From an uncultured Prevotella sp. (GTDB taxonomy: Bacteria; Bacteroidota; Bacteroidia; Bacteroidales; Bacteroidaceae): DNA of 64,000 bases. Shown piece by piece: positions 43,196-51,663 of this stretch. Location: assembly GCA_900315635.1 (NCBI GenBank), contig OMZV01000005.1, positions 161,162 to 225,161 of the forward strand. The letters run 5' to 3'. The first letter of the stretch is position 1. The number at the start of each line of letters is the position of its first letter. Position numbers and translations under genes: made by a program. The notes beneath the pieces were generated by a model. The model saw only the letters and a program-made list of their open reading frames with translations, was not told the DNA's origin and did no database searches.

Positions 43196-43735
43196 TTAAT
43201 CCTCAACAACCGTGTAAATGTCACGGAGATTACGTCCCAGCTGGTCATAGTCGAGGCCATAGCCTACGATGAAGTCATTAGGAATCTCCATAGCGCAATA
43301 CTCAATGTTCAGAGGCACGGTGAGCTTCTGCGGTTTAACGAGCAAAGTGCATATATGCAGCGATGCAGGCTCATACTCCTTAAGCATGGCAAGCATATTC
43401 TTCATCGTCACACCCGTGTCGACAATGTCCTCAACTATGATGACATCACGTCCTTTCAGGTCGGTGTTGACACCGATAAGCTTGCGCACTGTGCCCGTCG
43501 AACTGGTACCCTGATAGGAAGCCATCTTGACGAACGAGATTTCGCACTCAATGTTCAAATACCGCATTAGGTCGGCCGCAAAGACGAACGAGCCGTTTAG
43601 CACCGATAGGAGAATTGGCACACGTCCCTGAAAATCATGATTAATACGGTCGGCAACGGCCTTCACACGCTTTTGAATGTCGGCTTCCGGTATGGAAGTC
43701 TCAAAAGTTTTGTCCTTAATTGTTACTCTGCTCAT
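43196..43735 (-). CDS. hpt: Hypoxanthine phosphoribosyltransferase
   Basis: A 179-residue cytoplasmic purine-salvage enzyme joining hypoxanthine (or guanine) to PRPP. The PRPP-binding motif DVIIVEDIVDTGVTM and LLSVLNGSFVFAADLMRY are typical, as is the C-terminal NDFIVGYGLDYDQLGRNL. The ATG at 43733-43735 is chosen over an upstream in-frame codon. It heads the run hpt-adk-obg-pgeF-comEC, behind a TAATTTTG box. Confidence 0.95.
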   Translation of the reverse strand: MSRVTIKDKTFETSIPEADIQKRVKAVADRINHDFQGRVPILLSVLNGSFVFAADLMRYLNIECEISFVKMASYQGTSSTGTVRKLIGVNTDLKGRDVIIVEDIVDTGVTMKNMLAMLKEYEPASLHICTLLVKPQKLTVPLNIEYCAMEIPNDFIVGYGLDYDQLGRNLRDIYTVVED

Positions 43736-43759
43736 TATAGTAGATAGAATATTTAGGCA

Positions 43760-43767
43760 CAAAATTA
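43760..43767 (-). promoter_or_regulatory. -7 box (TAATTTTG) for hpt
   Basis: Minus-strand TAATTTTG about 25 bp before the hpt ATG. Confidence 0.55.
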
Positions 43768-43842
43768 CTAAAAAGTTATGAGAAAAGGAACTTTCTTAAT
43801 ACAATTTTATGCACATCGTTTCTGAAATATCTAATCTTTTCG

Positions 43843-43850
43843 TAACTTTG
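43843..43850 (+). promoter_or_regulatory. -7 box (TAACTTTG) for nnr
   Basis: TAACTTTG ends 9 bp before the nnr ATG (43859); a TTTC lies 20 bp upstream (43819-43822). The mRNA would be almost leaderless. Confidence 0.7.
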
Positions 43851-43858
43851 CGGTTGAT

Positions 43859-45376
43859 ATGAAGATTTTCACCAGCGCTCAGATACATGAGCTTGACAAA
43901 TATACCATTACCCACGAGCCAATCAAATCGATTGACTTGATGGAGCGTGCCTCGAAAGCTATTACCGAGGCAATCATGAGCCGATGGACCACCATGACGC
44001 CTGTCGTGGTGTTCGCAGGTCCGGGCAATAACGGCGGCGACGCCCTGGCTGTGGCACGGATGCTTGCCAACCAGGGGTACAATGTCAGTGTTTACCTGTT
44101 CAATATTTCAGGCAAACTGAGTGACGACTGTGCTGCCAACCGGCAGAGAGTGCACGACTGCAAGCGGATTAAGGGCTTCATGGAAGTAACGACTAAGTTC
44201 GACCCTCCAGAGCTCAGCGCCGACACACTGGTGGTCGACGGACTCTTCGGCTCAGGCATAAACAAGCCTCTTGCCGGTGGATTCGCCGCATTGGTGAAGT
44301 ACATCAACCAATGTCCGGCTAAGGTTGTGAGCATCGACATGCCGTCGGGACTGATGACCGAGGACAACTCTTACAACGTACGCGCCAATATCATCAAAGC
44401 CGACCTGACACTGACTCTGCACGGAAAGAAACTGTCGATGTTCCTTGCCGACTGCCAGGAATTCCTCGGAGAGATTCAGGTGCTCGACATAAGGCTAAGC
44501 CGGGAGTACGTGAACAAGACCGAAGCCGCTTACACTCTGCTCGAAGAGAGTGACATCCGCTCACGGCTTCTCCACCGTGACGACTTCGCCCATAAAGGCT
44601 CTATGGGCAACGCTCTACTCATAGCCGGAAGTTACGGCATGTCGGGAGCTGCCATTCTCGCCTCACGCGCCTGTCTGCGGTCGGGTGTCGGCAAGGTAAC
44701 GGTTCACACGCCACGAAAGAACTACGGGATAATGCAGGTCAGCGTGCCGGAAGCCGTACTACACATGGACCACGAGGAGACCTACTTCTCAGAGTCGGTT
44801 GACAGCGACGACTTCGACGCTCTCGGCATCGGACCGGGACTCGGACAGCAGGAAAACACGGCTATAGCATTCATAACCCAGCTGAAAAGGGCTCAATGCC
44901 CGGTAGTAGTCGATGCCGACGGACTGAACATACTAGCCAACCACCGCGCATGGATAACCCAACTGCCTAAGGGAATAATCCTCACTCCGCACCCGAAAGA
45001 GTTCGACAGGCTGTCGTCATCGCCAAGCAACGGAAGCTATGAACGTCTGCACAGGGCTCAGGAAATGGCTCAAAGCCTGCACGCATACATTATTCTTAAG
45101 GGGCACTACTCTGCCCTCTGCATGCCAAACGGACACGTGGTGTTCAATCCGACTGGCAACAGCGGAATGGCAACGGCTGGCAGCGGCGACGTTCTGACGG
45201 GCATTATCACAGCATTGCTGGCACGCGGTTACCGCCGGGCTGACGCTTGTGTAGTGGGAATGTACATGCACGGACTGGCTGGCGACCTTGCCGCCAAAGA
45301 CCTCGGGAAAGAAAGTCTTGTAGCTGGCGACATTGTCCGTTATCTGCCAAAAGCATTCCTTTCGCTCGCCGATTAA
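43859..45376 (+). CDS. nnr: Bifunctional NAD(P)H-hydrate epimerase / dehydratase
   Basis: A 505-residue cytoplasmic repair enzyme that restores damaged hydrated NADH and NADPH. The N-terminal epimerase (about 1-215) has VVVFAGPGNNGGDALAVARML and SIDMPSGL. The C-terminal ADP-dependent dehydratase (about 230-500, ribokinase-like) has HKGSMGNALLIAGSYGMSGA, LGIGPGLG, VVDADGLN, LTPHPKEFDRL and GNSGMATAGSGDVLTGII. Both halves are complete. It diverges from hpt and ends at a long perfect hairpin. Confidence 0.96.
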   Translation: MKIFTSAQIHELDKYTITHEPIKSIDLMERASKAITEAIMSRWTTMTPVVVFAGPGNNGGDALAVARMLANQGYNVSVYLFNISGKLSDDCAANRQRVHDCKRIKGFMEVTTKFDPPELSADTLVVDGLFGSGINKPLAGGFAALVKYINQCPAKVVSIDMPSGLMTEDNSYNVRANIIKADLTLTLHGKKLSMFLADCQEFLGEIQVLDIRLSREYVNKTEAAYTLLEESDIRSRLLHRDDFAHKGSMGNALLIAGSYGMSGAAILASRACLRSGVGKVTVHTPRKNYGIMQVSVPEAVLHMDHEETYFSESVDSDDFDALGIGPGLGQQENTAIAFITQLKRAQCPVVVDADGLNILANHRAWITQLPKGIILTPHPKEFDRLSSSPSNGSYERLHRAQEMAQSLHAYIILKGHYSALCMPNGHVVFNPTGNSGMATAGSGDVLTGIITALLARGYRRADACVVGMYMHGLAGDLAAKDLGKESLVAGDIVRYLPKAFLSLAD

Positions 45377-45382
45377 CAGTCT

Positions 45383-45520
45383 TTTACAACGTAAGACATA
45401 CCCCGTTGCGTTGTAAAAGATACCGTTTTAGAAATAAAAATAAATTATTTTTGAAAGAAAATAAATTAAAAAAGGGAGAAAAATAAATTATTTTTCTCCC
45501 TTTTTCGGTATCTTTTATCC
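45383..45520. repeat. AT-rich inverted-repeat element, copy 3
   Basis: TTTACAACGTAA (45383-45394) precedes TTGTAAAAGATACCG (45411 on). The inverted end CGGTATCTTTTATCC lies at 45506-45520. AT-rich sequence (AAAAATAAATTATTTTTG) and a terminator hairpin lie between. Confidence 0.7.
45469..45505. terminator. Perfect 17-bp hairpin, bidirectional terminator
   Basis: AAAAAGGGAGAAAAATA (45469-45485) pairs perfectly with TATTTTTCTCCCTTTTT (45489-45505) around AAT. It lies between the converging nnr and aldolase-operon genes; A- and T-runs on the two sides let it work both ways. Confidence 0.88.
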
Positions 45521-45576
45521 CCTCATAAGGCATTAACCATAACGTAAGAGGATATTTTTCACCTTGTAATAGGTTA

Positions 45577-46068
45577 CTAATGTGAAAGCTCTATATTCTG
45601 AGTATTGCCGTTGACGCCATAGAACTTGAAGACAAGTGTCTGGTCCTTCGGGAACTGGTTGAGGTCGACCGAAGCCTTAGTCATACGGTGCAGCCCCTGC
45701 GAACGCAGTACCTTGCCGGAAGCATCGCACACCTCTACTTTCTCAAGAGGTGAACTAGCCTCAGCCTGAAGCACGAAGTCCTTGTCGATTTCAGCAGTCG
45801 GGATAAGGGTTTCGTTGCTGCCCTCGTGGCGAATTGTATCGACCGAAATGGTAACAGCCCCCTTACCGGCAGCCGCATCCTCAGGCAGGTCAGAGCCAAG
45901 GTCGTAGACGCTGGCACCAGTACCGGCATAATTGTCAGGCACACGCGGTTTGCGCATCTGTGTGGTGCGAGCCTTGGTAACCCTCTTCCGTGGACGACGG
46001 TTTTGCGCCTGGGCGCCGACAACTATCAGCGCCAGGAGCATTGTCAATAGAACTTTGCCTATGTTCAT
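45577..46068 (-). CDS. Secreted protein with a C-terminal sorting-like domain
   Basis: A 163-residue protein with a signal peptide (cleaved near GAQAQ), a basic Arg/Lys-rich region (NRRPRKRVTKARTTQMRKPR) and a C-terminal beta-rich part (SSPLEKVEVCDASGKVLRSQ...). That part resembles the beta-sandwich seen at the ends of type IX cargo proteins, which could fit the PorT-like gene in this window. The function is unknown. Its ATG overlaps the stop codon of the aldolase gene (TAATG), so the two are coupled. Confidence 0.6.
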   Translation of the reverse strand: MNIGKVLLTMLLALIVVGAQAQNRRPRKRVTKARTTQMRKPRVPDNYAGTGASVYDLGSDLPEDAAAGKGAVTISVDTIRHEGSNETLIPTAEIDKDFVLQAEASSPLEKVEVCDASGKVLRSQGLHRMTKASVDLNQFPKDQTLVFKFYGVNGNTQNIELSH

Positions 46069-47078
46069 TAGTCGCAGTTAGCAAGTTTGTTCTCACTTCC
46101 AAGCACGTCAGTAATCTTGTGCTTGTACATCTCGATCATGTAGTTGCGGGCAACTTTACCGTAGCCACGTGGGTCGAATACCTCTGGATGCAGAGCCAAT
46201 GTCTCACGAACACCAGCTGTGTAAGCCAAACGAGAGTCAGAGTCGATGTTGATCTTGCAAACAGCGCTCTTTGCAGCCTCGCGGAGCTGCTCCTCTGGAA
46301 TACCAACAGCGTCAGGCAGCTTGCCTCCGTACTTGTTGATGATGTCGACATACTTCTGTGGAACTGAAGAAGAACCGTGGAGAACGATTGGGAATCCAGG
46401 GAGTTTCTTCTCGATCTCGTGCAGAACGTCGAAAGCCAATGGAGGAGGAATCAGGCGACCAGTCTTCGGGTCACGTGTGCACTGCTCTGGTTTGAACTTG
46501 TATGCTCCGTGGCTTGTACCGATAGAGATAGCCAGAGAGTCGCAACCAGAACGCTGTGAGAAGTCGATAACTTCCTCAGGCTTTGTATAGTGAGACTCCT
46601 CAGAAGAAACCTCATCCTCAACACCGGCGAGTACACCGAGCTCAGCCTCAACAGTTACATCGTACTTGTGAGCATACTCTACGCACTGCTTTGTCAGGGC
46701 GATGTTCTCCTCGTAAGGCTTTGAAGAACCATCGATCATAACAGAAGAGAAACCCATATCTACGCAGCTCTTTACAAGCTCGAAGGTATCACCGTGGTCG
46801 AGGTGCAGCACGATCTCAGGATGATGACATCCAAGAGACTTTGCGAACTCAACAGCACCCTCTGCCATGTAACGGAGAAGGATTGGGTTAGCGTAGTTGC
46901 GTGCGCCCTTAGAAACCTGCAGGATGACCGGAGACTTCAGCTCAGAAGAAGCTGTGATGATTGCCTGAAGCTGCTCAAGGTTATTGAAGTTGAATGCCGG
47001 AATAGCATAACCACCGCTAACGGCTCTCTTGAACATCTCGCGGGTGTTGACGAGACCTATTTTCTTGTAATCTACCAT
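46068..47078 (-). CDS. fba: Class II fructose-1,6-bisphosphate aldolase
   Basis: A 336-residue zinc-dependent aldolase splitting fructose-1,6-bisphosphate in glycolysis. Visible features: AIPAFNFNNLEQLQAI, VLHLDHGDTFELVKSCVDMGFSSVMIDGS with zinc His and catalytic Asp, EAELGVLAGVEDE, ISIGTSHGAYKF and VLHGSSSVPQKYV. The layout matches the long type B class II enzymes. A consensus promoter lies upstream. A small secreted-protein gene is coupled downstream. Confidence 0.96.
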   Translation of the reverse strand: MVDYKKIGLVNTREMFKRAVSGGYAIPAFNFNNLEQLQAIITASSELKSPVILQVSKGARNYANPILLRYMAEGAVEFAKSLGCHHPEIVLHLDHGDTFELVKSCVDMGFSSVMIDGSSKPYEENIALTKQCVEYAHKYDVTVEAELGVLAGVEDEVSSEESHYTKPEEVIDFSQRSGCDSLAISIGTSHGAYKFKPEQCTRDPKTGRLIPPPLAFDVLHEIEKKLPGFPIVLHGSSSVPQKYVDIINKYGGKLPDAVGIPEEQLREAAKSAVCKINIDSDSRLAYTAGVRETLALHPEVFDPRGYGKVARNYMIEMYKHKITDVLGSENKLANCD

Positions 47079-47126
47079 AGTTGTTTTATAATTTTAATGA
47101 ATAGTTAGTTTCTAATTTTTCAAGTG

Positions 47127-47158
47127 CAAATATACAACTTTAAGTCCGTTTTTGCAAA
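47127..47158 (-). promoter_or_regulatory. Consensus promoter of fba (TTTG-N20-TATATTTG)
   Basis: On the minus strand TTTG (47158-47155) and TATATTTG (47134-47127) are 20 bp apart; the leader is about 43 nt. Confidence 0.8.
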
Positions 47159-47249
47159 GGTGAATTATTAATTGATGTAACAGAATTGTTAAAATGTTTA
47201 ATTTTTATATTACTATTTGATTACAACATCACTTTTGCAAAACGGACTT
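47142..47249. repeat. Inverted repeat between aquaporin and fba genes
   Basis: AAGTCCGTTTTTGCAAAG (47142-47159) and CTTTTGCAAAACGGACTT (47232-47249) are nearly perfect inverted copies about 72 bp apart. The left arm overlaps the fba -33 element. Confidence 0.7.
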
Positions 47250-47268
47250 TGCAAAACACTGGCGGGAT

Positions 47269-47955
47269 TTAATCTTTCTTGCCTGATGGCTCAATGCCCT
47301 TCCATACGAGTGAGGCAAGTGCGCCGCCAATCAGTGGAGCAATGATGAAAATCCACAGGTTAGTCAATGCTGTACCACCCTGGAATAGTGCAGGACCTAT
47401 GGAACGTGCCGGATTGACTGATGTTCCGGTGAAACGGATGCATGCGAGGTGGACAAGGATAAGCGACAAGCCGATGGCAAGACCGGCGAAGTTGTTGGTT
47501 GCCCCGTTGGTTTTTGATGTAGCTCCGAGCACTACCAAAACGAAGACGCAGGTGAAAATAGCCTCAGCCAGGAATCCGGCAAGCGGGGTAATGCCTGTCT
47601 GCAGGTCGTTGGCGCCTGTTCCTACAGGACCGCCTTCGCTTGTGCTGCTAACGATAAGATACAGCAGAAGGGCTCCGATGATTCCGCCGAGAACCTGACC
47701 AATCCAATAACCTACCGCATCCTTGGCGCTCATGCGACCGCTGAGAAGCACGGCGAGGGTGATTGCCGGGTTGATGTGGCAACCGGAAATTCCGCCGATG
47801 GTGTATGCCATGGCAACAACTGAGAGTCCGAAGGCAATGGCTGTGCCGACCATGCCGGGAACATTTTGTGGATTACAGTCGAGAGCTACTGCGGCTCCGC
47901 ATCCCATGAGTGTCAGCACCAAAGTACCGACCAATTCTGCTAAGTACTTTTTCAT
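47269..47955 (-). CDS. aqpZ: Aquaporin (AqpZ-like)
   Basis: A 228-residue inner-membrane channel with six helices and both pore motifs: GCHINPAITLAVLLSG (first NPA) and GTSVNPARSIGPALF (second NPA). The residues after the second NPA and the overall length are those of water-selective aquaporins rather than glycerol facilitators. A palindromic element lies just upstream of the start and no TAnnTTTG box is seen, so it may be read from the GH43 gene upstream. Confidence 0.94.
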   Translation of the reverse strand: MKKYLAELVGTLVLTLMGCGAAVALDCNPQNVPGMVGTAIAFGLSVVAMAYTIGGISGCHINPAITLAVLLSGRMSAKDAVGYWIGQVLGGIIGALLLYLIVSSTSEGGPVGTGANDLQTGITPLAGFLAEAIFTCVFVLVVLGATSKTNGATNNFAGLAIGLSLILVHLACIRFTGTSVNPARSIGPALFQGGTALTNLWIFIIAPLIGGALASLVWKGIEPSGKKD

Positions 47956-47984
47956 AACCTTGTAAGATTTTTATTCCTCCATCC

Positions 47985-48031
47985 CGATTCCCCACCAAGC
48001 CTCCCCCAAGGGGAGGATGTTTAGTTACCAA
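47985..48031. repeat. GC-rich palindromic element upstream of aqpZ
   Basis: TTCCCCACCAAGCCTCCCC then CAA then GGGGAGGATGTTTAGTTACC: the core hairpin CCTCCCC/GGGGAGG is at 48000-48016. This is a full-length copy and close to the consensus. Confidence 0.92.
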
Positions 48032-48092
48032 AATCAAATGAGGTTTTGAAAGAGAGGATTTATTGATTATTATTTATTTGTTTATTGACTAA

Positions 48093-49658
48093 TTAATTGA
48101 TTTTCAAGCGAGTGAAATCGGCATATCCTGAGTCCCCGTTACAGAAGAGTCCGACGGTAACTCCGGTGAAGCCGCCTGCAACCTCTGTAGACAGAAGTGA
48201 ACAATTGAGTGAGCCTAATGAATTCCACTGACCGTTGCCGTCCTTTACGAAGAAGTTATACATTAAGCCATTCGATGTAATGCGCAGTGCGACCTTGCCA
48301 GTCTTCAGAGCCTTTGAGTTGGTTATAATCTGCGAGCCGACAACATAATCGATAGCCTTAAGCTTCATGCGAAGTTGCGATTTGATTGTCGATTTTGTCT
48401 TGCTGACTACCAAATCGGCATGACCGTCATTTATCTGATATACACTCATACCGGCAGCGGCATCCTTCAATCCGCTGCAATCAATCTCTGCTTCGTAAGA
48501 AACATTCGGAGAAGTCTGCCGGAGTCCAACCCAAGTGTTTGGATCAGTACTGTCGTGAGTTGCCTTGGATGCATGCAGCCGCAGAGCCTTACCAGTGAAT
48601 TCGTATGCTTTTTCGTCAGGTTGTCCGAGATGAATCCATTCCGGTCCGAATTGCGTCATAGAGCCGAAGTTATAATCTTGCGGTGCTTTTGGCATTGGCT
48701 GCAAAGGAAGTGTCTCGGCATGCATAATTGTATCGATAGCCTCACCGCCATATACTGTAGGCCATTCGCCCTCAGGCCATGACACAGGAGCAAGATATGT
48801 CTCACGTCCCAGGTGATGGTAAGAGCCGCCGAAGTTGCGGTAAGCAAGGAATACAACCCACCAGTTGCCGTTCTGGTCTTGTACGAAGTCGCCATGACCG
48901 GTACCTTGAATCTGCTTTGACTCACCTTTGTGGTTACAGTTTGTAAGTATTGGATTATTGGGATTTGCCTCGTATGGGCCATAGATATTGCGTGAGCGAG
49001 CTATAGTCAGATGATGGGCTAGCTCAGTTCCGCCTTCAGAAATAAGAAGGTAATAATAGCCGTCCTTCTTATAAATATGTGGACCCTCAGGATAGCGTCC
49101 GCCTGTACCGTCCCAAATAGGAGTACTCGGCGAGAGTTGCTTACCGGTATTAGGGTCGATCCGGCAGAGGGTTATATGGCTATTGGGATTGGAAACCATC
49201 CAGCAGGTATCGCCTTCGAACAATAGGCTTGGGTCGATGCCTTGCTGCTGTAGCCAGACGGGCTCACTCCAAGGACCGCGCGGGTCTTTGGCTGTGACGA
49301 GGAAGTTGCCGCCGTTGCCGACATTTGTAGTAATCATGTAGTACGTCCCGTTGTTATAACGTATGGTCGGGGCGTAGATGCCGAGCCACGATGTTGCGTC
49401 CTTAAGTGGCAACTGACTCTTGCGGGTAAGCACATTGCCAATCTGCTCCCAGTTCACGAGGTCACGGCTGTGGAATATTGGCACACCGGGAAAATACTGG
49501 AATGAGGAGTTAACGAGATAATAGTCAGCACCGACACGCACACAGGACGGGTCGGGATGATAGCCCGGAATGATTGGATTCCGGTATTCTTTGGCAGTCT
49601 GTGCAAAGACAGTCAGAGCCATAACTAACGAACAGGCAGCGATTAGCAGTTTCTTCAT
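48093..49658 (-). CDS. Glycoside hydrolase family 43 (beta-xylosidase/arabinofuranosidase type)
   Basis: A 521-residue secreted enzyme (signal peptide cleaved near VFAQ). Residues about 25-320 form a five-bladed beta-propeller of GH43: general base Asp36 in PGYHPDPSCVRVG, pKa-tuning Asp in GIDPSLLFEGD, and acid Glu in RYPEGPHIYKKDGYYYLL. The C-terminal 190 residues resemble the concanavalin-like DUF1349 module found in GH43 xylosidases. It releases xylose or arabinose from hemicellulose oligomers; the exact specificity is uncertain. It has its own promoter (TATCTTTG). The CE2 esterase near 55.7 kb would suit the same acetylated xylan substrate. Confidence 0.9.
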   Translation of the reverse strand: MKKLLIAACSLVMALTVFAQTAKEYRNPIIPGYHPDPSCVRVGADYYLVNSSFQYFPGVPIFHSRDLVNWEQIGNVLTRKSQLPLKDATSWLGIYAPTIRYNNGTYYMITTNVGNGGNFLVTAKDPRGPWSEPVWLQQQGIDPSLLFEGDTCWMVSNPNSHITLCRIDPNTGKQLSPSTPIWDGTGGRYPEGPHIYKKDGYYYLLISEGGTELAHHLTIARSRNIYGPYEANPNNPILTNCNHKGESKQIQGTGHGDFVQDQNGNWWVVFLAYRNFGGSYHHLGRETYLAPVSWPEGEWPTVYGGEAIDTIMHAETLPLQPMPKAPQDYNFGSMTQFGPEWIHLGQPDEKAYEFTGKALRLHASKATHDSTDPNTWVGLRQTSPNVSYEAEIDCSGLKDAAAGMSVYQINDGHADLVVSKTKSTIKSQLRMKLKAIDYVVGSQIITNSKALKTGKVALRITSNGLMYNFFVKDGNGQWNSLGSLNCSLLSTEVAGGFTGVTVGLFCNGDSGYADFTRLKIN

Positions 49659-49701
49659 ACGCCGAATGGTTTAGTTTTATCTAATTGTTTGGTTTTCAGC
49701 G

Positions 49702-49709
49702 CAAAGATA
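49702..49709 (-). promoter_or_regulatory. -7 box (TATCTTTG) for the GH43 gene
   Basis: Minus-strand TATCTTTGC about 44 bp upstream of the GH43 ATG. Confidence 0.65.
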
Positions 49710-49816
49710 AGAAATTCATTGCTAACCGCCAAGCGAAATTTAATATTTTTTAATTAGGCATGTTAAAATCATTATTAATTTGGATGTTTTGGAAATCATT
49801 TGCCATAACTAACCCT

Positions 49817-50689
49817 TTATAGGTATAAGCCGAACGAGAAGGTCTTGTACTTCAGACCATACTTGCCATCCAGCATACTGCATGGACTATATTTTCCATA
49901 TACACCGATGTTACCGAACTTTATCATACATATAAAGTCGACGGTAACAGGATTAACGTGTATGTCGTTGAAGTACTGTTTCTGCTCCACCCCATCAGTC
50001 TCCCATTTGTTTTTGATACTACTCTTCACATTAAGGTTGACGACAGGACCAAAGGCAAACGTTGCTGCTTTAGTCCAGTAATGAGCCAGTAATGGGAAGC
50101 TGACACTCAGAACTTTTATCCGTGAAAACTTAGGCGAAGCTCCTTCCGGGAAAGTTGTTATAACGTTATTACCATTGTCGTTCTTCATAAACATATTACC
50201 ATCCTTTATTCGCCAAGAGCGCCAGAACAAGCCGACTCCTGCCGAGAAATAGAACGGTGCCTTCTTTGTGTAAGGTTTCCAGAAGTTGTAGCTAAATGTA
50301 AACCCTATCTCCCACGAGCGGAACAGCTTCACGTCAGCAGCCTGAGGCATTCCTGGTGCGCCATTGAAACCGACGAAGAAGTTTCCGGTTACATCATCCC
50401 GTTCGTCAGAATTACTACACTTCTTTAACGGTCCGATACTATAAGAGAAATCATGGCTGTTTATAGCCGATGTACTGGTATAATTAGAATCTGTGAGTTC
50501 GATCTTACTTTGATAAGTGAAGCCAGGATCACCCTTCTTGCCCTCTATACGAACTGATTGCAGAGAGTCGGTGGTCACGACTGTAACACGATTCGGATTT
50601 TCAACCACAATAGTGTCATTGTCGTTAACTTTTGCATTGGCTGTTACAACCATAGCAAAAGCAATAGTTAATAGCATAATCTTTTTCAT
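49817..50689 (-). CDS. Outer-membrane beta-barrel protein of the sigma-factor operon
   Basis: A 290-residue protein with a signal peptide (cleaved near TANA) and alternating aromatic/hydrophobic strands ending in FSFGLYL, typical of an outer-membrane barrel. The function is unknown. It is the fourth and last gene of an operon starting with an ECF sigma factor, an anti-sigma-like protein and a DUF6108-type protein. It may be the surface sensor or target of that circuit. The gap to the preceding gene is 13 bp. Confidence 0.65.
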   Translation of the reverse strand: MKKIMLLTIAFAMVVTANAKVNDNDTIVVENPNRVTVVTTDSLQSVRIEGKKGDPGFTYQSKIELTDSNYTSTSAINSHDFSYSIGPLKKCSNSDERDDVTGNFFVGFNGAPGMPQAADVKLFRSWEIGFTFSYNFWKPYTKKAPFYFSAGVGLFWRSWRIKDGNMFMKNDNGNNVITTFPEGASPKFSRIKVLSVSFPLLAHYWTKAATFAFGPVVNLNVKSSIKNKWETDGVEQKQYFNDIHVNPVTVDFICMIKFGNIGVYGKYSPCSMLDGKYGLKYKTFSFGLYL

Positions 50690-50702
50690 AACTTATATGC
50701 AT

Positions 50703-51155
50703 TTATTTTATTAATTTTCTTAGTTCATCAATACTTGCCACACGTCCTTCCATATAGACAAGAGTGATATCCACATTCTTCTTCCCACCATAAAGGAAGC
50801 AAAGATAGCGGTGTGTTCCGCCATGATTAGGCATACTCAAGATAAACGAATGCTCGGAGCCTTTGTCACGATGCTCAGTACTTGCAGCATTCTGCGCATC
50901 CTGCGTTACCAGTTGCAGTATTCGCTTGGTTGTATTCTGATTTGCCCTGAATCGCACGCTATGATAGAACGTCAGGCCATACTTGCTCATGGCACGTCCA
51001 CGCACCTTCACCTCTACCATTTTGTCCTTCGGAACCACACCGCCATTGAACACCACATTGCTGTGCATGCCTGACTGAGCAAAGGAGGCAAGCGGAATAA
51101 GGAGAAGGACAAATAGAAAAGTCCTCTGAATATATTTCAATATATCGGTAATCAT
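50703..51155 (-). CDS. Exported DUF6108-like protein
   Basis: A 150-residue protein with an N-terminal signal (FLFVLLLIPLASFAQ) and a compact mixed alpha/beta body (VVFNGGVVPKDKMVEVKVRG, then YLCFLYGGKKNVDITLVYMEG). It resembles a small Bacteroidales family of unknown function (DUF6108) that accompanies ECF sigma operons. The family name is from memory and should be checked. It lies between the anti-sigma-like and barrel genes. Confidence 0.55.
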   Translation of the reverse strand: MITDILKYIQRTFLFVLLLIPLASFAQSGMHSNVVFNGGVVPKDKMVEVKVRGRAMSKYGLTFYHSVRFRANQNTTKRILQLVTQDAQNAASTEHRDKGSEHSFILSMPNHGGTHRYLCFLYGGKKNVDITLVYMEGRVASIDELRKLIK

Positions 51156-51186
51156 AATTATGAATTTTGAATTATGAATTTTGAAT

Positions 51187-51663
51187 TCACATCAACACAT
51201 CTTTCAACTGGTCATCAACCGTTGGCTGGTCGGTGGCATCAATTTCCTTGAGAGTAGAGTTCATTTCTTTCATTACGGCAGTCTTGTTGGTAACCTTCTT
51301 GCCATAGACGAAAGCCTCACAATAGTTCTGACTTCGGTCAATACCGATCGCGGCAACAACCAATACAATAACTATAGCGGCAGCAGCAACAAACCGACGG
51401 AGTAACCTGACATGACGACTTAACGATACATTCTTTGCTTTCAATGGTTCCACATCGACTTCATTCGGCTTCAAGGTTTCGTTTGCTGGGACTTGTAAAG
51501 CTCCCATTGCGGCGAAATAGTCCTTCCATAAAAGCAGACTTTCGTCGATATTATCAGATGAGAAGTAACGGTAAAGCATACGTTCTTCATCAAGAGAAGT
51601 GCCGCCATCCATAAACTTCTCAACCAGTTCCTCTATATATTGCTTGTCAATCATCATCTTCAT
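51187..51663 (-). CDS. Anti-sigma-like membrane protein
   Basis: A 158-residue single-span protein. The N-terminal 50 residues (YIEELVEKFMDGGTSLDEER) resemble the sigma-binding region of Bacteroidetes anti-sigma factors. A membrane helix lies at about 92-110 (FVAAAAIVIVLVVAAIGI), and a short tail is outside. Its ATG overlaps the sigma factor's TGA (ATGA), so the two are translationally coupled, as expected for a sigma/anti-sigma pair. It lacks the FecR domain, so it is not a FecR-type regulator. Confidence 0.65.
   Translation of the reverse strand: MKMMIDKQYIEELVEKFMDGGTSLDEERMLYRYFSSDNIDESLLLWKDYFAAMGALQVPANETLKPNEVDVEPLKAKNVSLSRHVRLLRRFVAAAAIVIVLVVAAIGIDRSQNYCEAFVYGKKVTNKTAVMKEMNSTLKEIDATDQPTVDDQLKDVLM

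Noticed and set aside
45469-45505. Perfect 17-bp palindrome as the end of an insertion sequence
   Set aside because: It sits between converging genes, has a 3-nt loop and A/T runs on both sides; a bidirectional terminator explains it.
46246-46590. Open frames on the strand opposite fba and other highly expressed genes
   Set aside because: They mirror the codon bias of the real gene and show no protein-family motif, start context or promoter.
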